DNA from: Ramicandelaber brevisporus
Lineage: Eukaryota > Kickxellomycota > Ramicandelaberales > Ramicandelaberaceae
Direction: 5' to 3'
Assembly (NCBI GenBank): GCA_025201865.1
Contig: MU602737.1
Location: 42,661 to 67,375, forward strand
Length of the DNA: 24,715 bases
Shown: piece after piece, positions 8,845 through 19,300 of the stretch
Layout of the letters: each line of letters begins with the position of its first letter
Numbering within the stretch: the stretch's first letter is position 1
Notes under the pieces: generated by a model
What the model saw: only the letters and a program-made list of their open reading frames with translations
The model's database searches: none
What the model was told of the DNA's origin: nothing
Position numbers and translations under genes: made by a program

Positions 8845-9157
8845 ATGTCGAAAGGTTTTGCAGGTAAGGGATTTGCCCAGATAAGGTCCGCAGTTTAGTC
8901 GATCTAACTCAGATGGCGTGGCGTGGTTGACGGAAGCAACCGGTGCGTCCTCCAAAAATCTTTTTTTTGCAAAATCTATGATTGGGCCGAATCACCTCAT
9001 CAGGAGAGGTGGTACGGTGGCGTGCCTCATATCAAAGGAAAGAATAAGGACTGGGCTGCTGCTGTTGCTGCTGTTGCTGCATACACCAAGAAAAAACATC
9101 ATACCACCTGTTGCTTTTTTTATTTTGTATCCGAGCAAGCCGATACATAATACATAA
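8845..9157 (+). CDS. Doubtful small spliced gene
   Basis: An ATG at 8845 in good context (caacATGtcg) begins MSKGFAG and is followed at once by a donor-like G|GTAAGG (intron from 8864). A CTAACTCAG ending at 8912 could be branch site and acceptor, although only about five bases separate them, which is short. Splicing 8864-8912 (49 nt) gives an open frame of about 87 codons ending at 9157, with a poly-Leu stretch from the GCTGCTGTT repeat. Unspliced, the frame ends after 17 codons. Another frame over 8911-9150 has a more protein-like composition (YDWAESPHQERWYGG..., then Ala/Val-rich) but can only be joined to the ATG by a 27-nt intron. No family is recognised. The local break in C/T bias is the main reason to list it. 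Confidence 0.2.
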
Positions 9158-9543
9158 CCCTATCGCTCATACATCGTCTCCAAGTCTCCTTCACATCGGA
9201 AGGTTTTTTTTTATCTTGTTCTCATTCTTGTGCTCTCACACAAACACACACTCGAACATATATACTCTTCGTTGTTTTCCCTAATCGAAAGTAGTTTGAT
9301 ATCGACAGCCAACTTCATAGCGAACCTCATCCATACCCTCACAAACCACCAAAAAAATAACACACACAAACACACAAAAACACACACAATAGTAATATCC
9401 TCTCTTTTTTTACCCGTCGTCTTCAGTTTCCTCTTCGCTTTGTCGACAGCATTCGATATCATCCAGTGTTTCCTACAAGCACAGCGAGCTCATTCACTCA
9501 CTCACCCTCTTATTCACTCTCCTATTCACTCTATTACTCAAAG

Positions 9544-9549
9544 GTATGT
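9544..9549 (+). promoter_or_regulatory. Possible 5' splice site in the synthase leader
   Basis: CTCAAAG|GTATGT is a strong fungal-type donor at the end of a C/T-rich stretch (about 9480-9543) that resembles a transcribed leader. Acceptor candidates before the start codon are the CAG ends at 10242, 10249 and 10276. This suggests a leader intron of about 0.7 kb that does not affect the protein. Confidence 0.3.
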
Positions 9550-10184
9550 ACTTGATCATCCATTCCACTCTGCTGCTACTGGACATTCCAATATATACGC
9601 AGGCTGTTGCTCTCGTTCTCTTTCTCATTCCCTTTCTTTCTTTCTTTCTTTCTCTCTCTCACCTTGCACAACCAGCCAGCCAATCTCCTCCTTTGGAGAT
9701 CTGTGTTTGGTTGGCTGTGCAGCGCTAGAAAATTTTTGCCAACCTTGCGTGGCGTGACATGATTATCCGAACCGTTTAGACTGACACCACCACGCTATCC
9801 GTGCTACTTGTTGCTGCTATTGTCGCCGTCGTTGTTGCCGCTGTTATTGCCGTTGTTGCCGTTGCTGCTGTGCATCCATTGGCTATCTCTTTGGATATCG
9901 TATCATGCTATATCTACCCGATCGCTATTAATGCTTTGGTTTTCCTGCACCGCCTCACCACCTCACCTCACCTCACCTCATTTTTTGATTCCCACGCAAA
10001 TATCCACCGTCCACCATCCGCCATCCCTTCCCCCATCATCCCACCTTTTGGCCGTTTTTTCTCTCCCTCCCTCTTTTCTTGGTCTGCACTCCTTCCTCGT
10101 TGCTGCAACCCGCCTTGTTTGCTTTGGTGCGCTCATCTCTCTTACACTTTGGCTACCATCCATTCATATATACCCCCACATATT

Positions 10185-10236
10185 CAAAACAAACCACACA
10201 AACACACACTCACAAACACACAAACACACAAACAGA
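10185..10236. repeat. CA-rich microsatellite upstream of the synthase
   Basis: Degenerate ACACAA/CACA repeats 80-130 bp before the synthase start codon, ending where the last possible leader acceptors begin. Confidence 0.6.
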
Positions 10237-10316
10237 CTTCAGATATCAGTCTAGTAATAGTGGTAACCATCTACAGTCTCTTTATAGTCGTATAATACAT
10301 AGATATATATATAAAA

Positions 10317-13300
10317 ATGACTGGTCCTCATCCAATTTCGTCCTCTGCAGCCGCCACTAGTGCCAGTGCTGCCGTTGTTGCTGCAGCTCATCAGCAAGCA
10401 GTCCGTCCACTTTTGCTCAAGGCTGGCTCTACCGAAGTGACCTTTATGGTTGCTGCCGGCCATTGGGACGCTGCCGAGCAACTTCGCGAGCAGTTCCTGT
10501 CTGGTCCTGATCATCTCCAGCCAGTGTCTTCTTCCTCTTCTTCCCCATCTTCTGACGACGACTCCTCATCTTTGGCTGAGATTGAGGTGGCTGCTCGCTT
10601 CTTGAAGTTTGCCGCCCTGCGTGCCCGTCAGGATGTCCAGCGCTTTGTGGCCGTGGCTCGTCTGGTGTTTTTGCAGTTCAGAGATCAGTTTTTGCGTGGA
10701 AATGATGTCCACAGTGTGACTGTTAGTATCAACAGTGAGTTGGGTCGCCGCAATGTGATCAATGCCTATTTTACTGCGCTGACCATTCTGCGTGATACTA
10801 GCGCAATCTCCAAAGAGAGTGGCGATTATCCAGAGACTAAATCTGCATTGTTCGATGCCGTTGCTCAAGAGAAGGCTTCTCTGTTTGCTATTTTTGGTGG
10901 ACAAGGCAATGTGGAAGATTATTTTGCAGAAACCAGAGAATTGTTTAATACTTATGAGACTATTTTGCGTCCATTTGTGGAGAGAATGTCAATTGTTTTG
11001 CGCAACCATGCCAAGGATAAGGCTGCTTCGTCCATTCATTCAAAGGGAATGGATGTGATTCGCTGGTTGGACAATCCCGAGTCTCAGCCTGACTCTGAAT
11101 ACTTGCTTGGTGCTCCAGTCTCGCTGCCATTGATTGGATTGACACAGCTGATGCACTACTATGTAATGAGAGTGGTTTTGGACATGCCGTTTGACTTGAT
11201 TAGATCATCGTTCAACAAGGGCACCACTGGCCATTCTCAGGGAATCATCTCAGCTGTGGTGATTGCCGCATCTTCGTCTGACGAATTGTTTGCCATCAAC
11301 TCTGAAAAGGCTCTTGGTTTATTGTTCTGGATTGGAACCAGATCTCAGCAAGTATTCCCTCCAACTACAATCAACCCAGCTATCGTTGAAGACTCCATCG
11401 CCAACAATGAGGGTGTTCCCATGCCAATGCTGTCTATCACCAATCTGCGCCATTCCGAAGTGCAGGGCCATGTGGATGCTGCCAATCAGCATTTGCCAGC
11501 CGATCGTCAAATCAGCATTGCACTTCGCAATGGACCTCGTTCATTCATTGTTGCGGGTGATCCACAGAGTCTGTATGGATTGAATGTTACTCTTCGCAAA
11601 GTTAAAGCACCCAGTGGATTGGAGCAGAGCAGAGTGCCATATTCTCAGCGCAAAATCAAATTCTCGTCAAGATTCCTTCCAATTACAGCGCCTTTCCATA
11701 GTAACTATTTGAGACAGGCTCCAGACTTGATTATTGGTGATATTGAAAGATTCAGCTTGGACTTCAATGTGGATGATGTTAAGATTCCAGTCTATGCCAC
11801 CGATGATGGAAGAGATTTGAGAACTGAGTCAAACATTAGCAAAGTGTTGGTGGATAGCATCTGTTTGAAGCCACTGAATTGGGAATTGTGCACTAAGGTA
11901 TCAGCTTCGCACTTTGTAGACTTTGGAGTTGGAGGATCATCAGGTATTGGTTCATTGACTCAGCGCAATAAGATTGGACAAGGTGTTCATGTCATTGTTG
12001 CATCGACCTTGGATGGAAACAAATCGCACTTGTCTTACAGACCTGATTTGTTTGACAACAACCCTTCCTCTATCAAGTACGCAGACAACTGGGAGCAGGT
12101 TTATAAGCCTCGCTTGGTGCGCACATTGAACAGCGATGGCAAGGAAATTATCCATGTGGACACCAGCTTCTCTCGTCTGCTGGGCAAGCCTCCTCTCATG
12201 GTTGCCGGCATGACTCCATCCACCGTTCATCAGAAGTTTGTGTCAGCTGTGTCTAACGCAGGCTTCCATGTGGAATTGGCTGGAGGAGGTCACTTCAACG
12301 AGAAGGTGCTGCGCGAGAAGGTGGATCGCATTATGGAATTGTGCGAGCCTGGTCTCGGAGTGTCGCTGAATATTCTGTTCTTGAATGCATTCCAATGGGG
12401 ATTCCAGTTCCCACTTGTTCAGCAGATGCGCAAAGAAGGTCTGCCAATGGAGGGATTGTGCTTCTCGGGTAACGGAGTGTCGCTGAATATGCATTCCAAT
12501 GGGGATTCCAGTTCCCACTTGTTCAGCAGATGCGCAAAGAAGGTCTGCCAATGGAGCGGAGTGTCGCTGAATATTCTGTTCTTGAATGCATTCCAATGGG
12601 GATTCCAGTTCCCACTTGTTCAGCAGATGCGCAAAGAAGGTCTGCCAATGGAGGGATTGTGCTGTGCAGCTGGCGTCCCTTCACTCGAGAATGCTAATGA
12701 CATTGTTCAGCAACTGAAGGAGTCTGGATTCCGCCACATTTCATTCAAGCCTGGCTCAATTGACACAATCAGACAAGTTGTTAGCATTGCCAAGTCCAAT
12801 CCAGACATGCCAATCATCTTGCAATGGACTGGTGGACGTGCAGGTGGCCATCACTCATTTGAGGACTTCCATCAGCCAATCCTGGAGACTTATTCGTACA
12901 TTAGATCCCAGCCCAACATCATCCTGGTTGGTGGATCTGGCTTTGGTGGAGTTGAGGACACGCTGCCATATTTGACTGGAGAATGGTCACACTCGTACGA
13001 TGCACCTGCCATGCCATATGACGGTATCTTGTTTGGATCTCGCATGCTGGTCGCGCTTGAAGGAATGGCAGATGATGCGGCAAAGAAGGCCATTGTTGAT
13101 GCAAGCGGAGTTGATGATGCACAGTGGGAGATGACATACAAGGGTCCTACTGGTGGTGTAATCACTGTGCGCTCAGAGTTGGGTGAGCCAATCCACAAGC
13201 TGGCCACTCGAGGTGTAATGTTCTGGAAGGAGATGGACGATACTATTTTCAATCTGCCTCGTGACAAGAGACTCAATGCAATTCTGGCCAAGAAGGACTA

Positions 13301-16300
13301 TATCATCAAGAAGCTGAATGCAGATTTCCAGAAGCCATGGTTTGGTCGTAAATCAGATGGAACCTCCTGTGATTTGCAGGATATGACTTATGCTGAGACA
13401 TTGATTAGAATGGTGGAACTGCTGTTTGTATCCAAAGAACGCCGCTGGATTGATTTCACTCTGAGAGACTTGACTGGCGATTTCATTCATAGATTGGAAG
13501 AGCGCTTCGCTACCAAATCATCCACTGCATCTCAGCTTCAGAAGTTCGTGGAACTGGATTGTCCAGAGCCAGTCGTTGATCGCGTTTTGCGCACTTATCC
13601 AGACTGCACCAAGCAGCTGCTGACTAGCGAAGATGCTGCCCACTTTGTTAACCTGTGCCGTCGTATTGGTCAGAAGCCAGTTCCATTTATCCCAGTGTTC
13701 GACAAAGACTTTGAATTCTGGTTCAAGAAGGACTCTCTCTGGCAGTGCGAGGATTTGGCTGCCGTTGTTGGTGAAGACATTCAGCGTACTTGCATCTTGC
13801 AAGGTCCAATTGCTGCCAAGCACTCCATTCGTATCAACGAGCCTGCTGGTGAGATCCTGGGCAACATTTACCAGGGCCACATTGATGCTCTTATCAGCAA
13901 GTACTACAATGGCGACAAATCTCAGATTCCATTTGTAGAGTACTTGGCTCCTGCTTCCTCCTCCCTGCAGTCATCATCTGCCAGCATTCCACGTCACCTG
14001 TCTCTGGGTACAGCTTCTACTTATCGCCGCTACGAGATTAACTCTGATGCACCTGCCGATCAGCTGCCATCTGTCAATGACTGGCTCGAGCGCATCGCTG
14101 GTTCTGAGGCATCCTGGCTGCGTGCTCTTCTTACCTCCACTGTTGTTGTCCAGGGCAAGCGCTTCCAGAAGAACCTCCTTCGCAATGTGCTCCGCCCACG
14201 TCCTGGCCAGGTTGTCAACGTTGACCTCGATGCTGCCTCTGGCAAGCCACTCCGTCTCACTGTCTCTGATCACTCCAATGGCAATGGCGGCAGCTCTGCC
14301 AAGCTGTTCACTGCTGTTGAAGCCGAGGTGTCCAGCGACAACACCATCACATTCCGTCTGTTTGAGCATGGCCACTCTGCCACTGGTGGCGAGGCTGTTC
14401 CACTGACTCTTCTGTTCAAGTATCGCCCTCACCAAGCCTACTCTCCACTCCATGAGGTGATGGATGACCGCAATGAGCGCATCAAGTCATTCTACTACCG
14501 CCTCTGGTTTGGCATTTCTGACATTGCCGAGCTCAATGTGTCTCGTGACTTCGAGTTCATCAACACTGGCGAGGCTGTGCAGTCTTCCCAGATCTCCGCC
14601 TTCTGCCAGACCGTTGGCAACCGTGCCGAGCTCTATGTCTCTCGCGGCCAGAAGGTTATCTTGGCTCCTGTTGACTTTGCCATTGTGGTTGGCTGGAAGT
14701 CAATCATTAAGGCCATCTTCCCTCGCTTCATTGATGGCGACCTGCTCCGTCTTGTCCATCTCTCCAATGGCTTCCAGATGCTTGACAATGCCGATCCACT
14801 CAAGCACGGCGATGTTGTCGATACCGTTGCTCGTCTGAACGCAGTTGTCAATGTCGATGCTGGCAAGCAAGTTGAGGTTATTGGCACTGTGCTGCGCGAC
14901 GGCAAGCCTGTCATGGAGGTTACCAGCCGCTTCTTGTACCGCGGTGACTTCTCTGATTACGAGAACACATTCCAGAACACGACTGAGACTCCAATGAAGG
15001 TCCGCATGGCCTCTGCCAAAGACATTGCAGTGCTCAAGTCCAAGGAGTGGATTGACATCAGTGCCCAGCCTGAGCATGTTATTGTGCCTGGCTCCACTCT
15101 CATCTTCCGTCTGACTACTCATGTCGAGTTCCTGAACCGCCAGGTGTTTGCCTCTGTCAAGACCACTGGTACCGTTCAGATGCAGCTGTCGACCAAGGAG
15201 TTTGTGCAGGTTGCCACCGTTGATTACGAGTGCGGTGAGTCTCACGGAAATCCAGTCATTGAGTATCTGCGTCGTGTTGGCCAACCGATTGAGCAAGCAG
15301 TCTACTTTGCCAACGGCGGCTACTCCACTATCCCAGCATCTTCCAGCTCCGATGCTGCCTCGTCTCCATCTCTTGTGCATGCTCCAACCTCCAACAAGCC
15401 ATACGCTGGTGTGTCTGGCGACTTCAATCCAATCCATGTCAACCCGTACTTCTCTGACTTGGCTGAGCTTCCTGGCACCATCACCCACGGCATGTGGACG
15501 TCCGCCTCCACTCGCAAGTTTGTCGAGATTTATGCTGCCGACAACAAGCCCACCCGTGTTGTTGGCTACCACGTCGGCTTCCGTGGCATGGTGCTTCCTG
15601 GCGACCGTCTCGAGACTCGCCTGTCGCATGTTGGCATGAAGAATGGACGCAAGATCATCAAGGTTGAGACTGTTAACCAGGATGGCACTGTTGTTCTCGA
15701 TGGCACTGCTGAGGTTGACCAGGCTATCACTGCCTATGTGTTTACTGGCCAGGGCTCGCAGGAAGTTGGCATGGGCATGGCTCTGTACACATCGAGCCCA
15801 GTGGCCCGTGACATCTGGGACCAGGCCGATCAGCACTACGTCAAGAACTACGGCTTCTCAATCTTGGACATTGTGCGCAACAACCCGAAGGAGAAGACTG
15901 TGTACTTTGGTGGTCCAAAGGGTGTTGCCATTCGTCGCAACTACATGAGCATGACATATGACACTGTTGATGAGACCGGCAACGTCACCACCAAGCCATT
16001 GTTCCCAGGCATCCAGGAGAGCACCTACAGCTACACTTTCCGCTCTCCCAACGGTCTTCTCTCCGCCACTCAGTTCACTCAGCCGTCTCTTGTGCTCATG
16101 GAACGCGCCGCATTTGCTGACCTGCAGCACCAGCAGTTGATCCGCAGCGATGCTCCGTTCGCTGGTCACTCGCTTGGTGAATACGCTGCTCTGGCTGCTC
16201 TGGGCGATGTGTTGCCGATTGATGCTCTTGTTGATGTTGCCTTCTACCGTGGTATGACTATGCAGAGCGCTGTTCCTCGTGATGCCCAGGGTCGCTCCAA

Positions 16301-19300
16301 CTACGGCATGTGCGCCGTCAACCCAAGCCGTGTTGGCCGCTCGTTCAGCGAGACTGCTCTGCGCTATGTTGTCGATGCCATTGCTCATCACAGCGGCGGT
16401 GGACTGCTTGAGATTGTCAACTACAATGTTGAGAACTGGCAGTACGTGGTCTCTGGTGAGCTGTCTAACCTGGATGCATTGACATCTGTGCTGAACTACC
16501 TGAAGACTGCTGGCGTTGACCTTGACAAGCTGACCAAGACTATGCCGATGGAGGAGGTTGCTGCTCAGCTGGGCAAGATTATTCGTGGTGCACTTGACGC
16601 CGCTGCTAATAAGAAGACCCACAATGGCGGTTTCCTCGAGCTCGAGCGTGGTTATGCTACTATTCCGCTCAAGGGCATTGATGTGCCATTCCATTCGTCA
16701 TTCCTGTCCTCTGGTGTCAGCCCATTCCGTGCCTACCTGTCAAAGAAGATTTCTCCTTCGTCCATTGATGTTGCACTGCTCAAGGGCCGCTACATTCCAA
16801 ACGTCACTGCGCAGCCATTTGAGCTCACCAAGGCTTACATCTCGATGGTGCACGAGCAGACTGGCAGCAACCGCCTTGCCCGCGTCTTGCGCACCTGGGA
16901 TGAGAACAATGGCTTCGAGACTCCAGTTCAGCAGCAGCGCCTTGGTTACACCTTGCTTGTTGAGCTGCTTGCTTACCAGTTTGCCTCTGCTGTCCGTTGG
17001 ATTGAGACTCAGGACCGCCTGTTTGCTGACTTTGGTATCGAGCGTCTCATTGAGGTTGGCCCATCGCCGACTCTGAGTGGCATGGCTGACCGCACCTTGA
17101 AGCTCAAATATGAGGCTCATGACGATGCTATCACCCATCCACGTTCCACTCTGTGCTACTCCAAGCATGAGAAGGAGATCTACTATGCATTCGATCCTGC
17201 TCCAGAGCCAGAGCCAACTCCATCCGCTACTCCAGCTGCCGCCCCACCTGCTGCCGCTCCAGCTGCTCCAGCTCCAGCTGCCGCCGCTGCCGCTCCAGCT
17301 CCATCCGCTGGTCCTGCCGCCGCTGTGGCTGATGCTCCAGTCAAGGCTGGCGATGTCTTGCATGTTCTCGTTGCCCAGAAGCTGAAGAAGACTCTCGCCG
17401 AGGTTCCAACATCCAAGGCCATCAAGGATCTCGTTGGCGGCAAGTCTACTCTGCAGAATGAGATTCTCGGTGACATGCAGAAGGAGTTTGGCAATGTTGT
17501 TGCTGAGAAGGCTGAGGAGATGCCACTGGATGAGCTTGCATCTGTCTTGGCTGCATCGCACTCTGGTTCGCTTGGCAAGCACACCACCGGCCTGATTGCT
17601 CGCATGGTTGGTGCCAAGATGCCTGGTGGTTTCAACCTGACTGCTGTCCGTGGCTATCTGAACACCACCTATGGTCTCGGCAGCGGTCGCACTGACGGTG
17701 TCTTGTTGCTCTCGCTGACCATGGAGCCTGCTGCTCGCCTTGCTGGTGAGCCTGAGGCTAAGGCCTGGCTGGACACTGTTGCTCAAGCTTACGCCAAGCA
17801 CGCTGGCATCTCCCTGTCTGCTGGTGGAGGCGCCTCTGGTGCTGGCGGAGCTGCTGCTGGCCCTGCTGTTGCGACCATTAACAGCGCCGAGTTTACCAAC
17901 CTTGTCTCCAAGCAGGATACTCTGATCCGCCAACAGATGGAGGTGCTTGCCCGCTATCTCGATGTTGATCTGCGCGGCAGTGAGCGCAAGTACGAGGCTG
18001 AGCGTGTCGCCAGCGCCGGTTTGCAAGTCGAGCTTGATCTCTGGATGGCCGAGCATGGCGAAGTCTATGCCAACGGCATCAAGCCTGCCTTCTCTGCCCT
18101 CAAGGCTCGTCGCTTCGATTCGTACTGGAACTGGGTGCGCCAGGACTCGCTTCTGCTCTACTATGACATCTTGTTTGGCCGTCTGAGCACCGTCGACCGC
18201 GAGGTTACTGCGCAGTGCATCCATGTCATGAACCGCTCCACTCCAGAGTTCCTCGTGTACATGGCGCACAAGCTGGGCAAGACCGACACCACCAAGGGTG
18301 TGACCTACAAGCTTGCGCAGGAGCTCGGCAACATGCTCAAGGAGAACTGCTCCGCCGTGCTCGACTTCCCGCCAGTTTACAAGGACGTCAACTACCCAAC
18401 TGGTCCACGCACCACCATCACTCCACAGGGCAATGTTGAGTATGCTGAAGTGCCACGTCACGGTGAGCGCAAGCTCGAGCAGTACGTCAAGACCATGGCT
18501 ACTGGTGGCGCTGTGACTGAGTACAGCAACCGCCAGCATGTGCAGCATCAGCTGGGCAAGATTTACTCGATCATCAAGGCCCAGAACAAGATGAAGTCGA
18601 CCAACAAGCTGGCCATCAAGTCCATGTACGCCGATGTGCTGCGCTCGCTGAACATGTCTACCTCACTGCTCAAGGACTCGTCGCCAAGCAAGGGCCGCAC
18701 TCTGAAGCGCCGCAAGTCCACTGGGTTGAGCGCACCGCTCGCTGCTCAGCAGGGTGCGTCTGCTCAGCAAGCCGCCGGCAAGAGCGCCAACACTCGTGAG
18801 ACTATTCCATTCCTGCATCTGAAGAAGCGCGTTGCCGACAGCTGGGAGTTCTCGTCCAAGCTGACTGGTACCTACATCGATGTGCTGGAGAAGGGTGCCC
18901 GCGACGGCATGACCTTCCAGGACCGCACTGCTTTGATGACTGGCTGTGGCAAGAACTCCATTGGTGCCGAGGTTCTTCGTGGTTTGCTGTCTGGCGGTGC
19001 CAAGGTTGTCATCACCACCTCCAGCTACAGCCGCAGCGTGCTTGAGTACTACCAGTCGATCTACCAGCGCCATGGCTCTCGTGGCAGTGTGTTGATTGTC
19101 GTTCCGTTCAACCAGGGCTCGCAGCAGGATGTCAAGTCGCTCGTCGACTACATTTACGATGCCAAGGATGGCTTGGGCTGGGATCTCGACTACATCATTC
19201 CGTTTGCTGCCATCTCCGAGAATGGTCGCGAGATCAGCGACATTGACTCCAAGTCCGAGCTTGCTCACCGTCTGATGCTGACCAACGTGCTTCGCCTGCT

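Larger units (their letters stand above)
8273..10316 (+). other. 2-kb intergenic region between HMG-box gene and fatty acid synthase
   Basis: The first part is the likely 3' UTR and end region of the HMG-box gene: T- and CT-rich runs, a CCTAATTAGG palindrome at 8432-8441, an AATAAA at 8766-8771. Around 8845-9157 composition becomes less pyrimidine-rich and a doubtful small gene is possible. The remainder (9160-10316) is again C/T-rich with CTTT runs (9632-9660), GTT/GCC triplets (9801-9870), a CCTCA pentamer array (about 9959-9979) and a CA-rich tract, and is likely promoter and leader of the synthase. No other gene is supported. Confidence 0.6.

Noticed and set aside
9801-10295. Frame of about 160 codons before the synthase
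   Set aside because: Its start is an Ala/Val translation of GTT/GCC triplet repeats and the rest reads CA-rich and CT-rich tracts; no protein-like pattern.
10300-10316. TATA box directly before the synthase start codon
   Set aside because: The ATATATATAAAA run touches the ATG, too close for a TATA box to direct a start upstream of it; it is better seen as AT-rich start-codon context.
12469-12556. Shorter 88-nt intron from the same donor to the AG at the end of copy 2
   Set aside because: Its removal shifts the frame and still leaves two copies of the reductase segment.
14700-15836. Long minus-strand frames opposite the synthase (also 16740-18548 and 20772-21881)
   Set aside because: They mirror a strongly codon-biased gene on the other strand, which suppresses antisense stop codons; they match no family.
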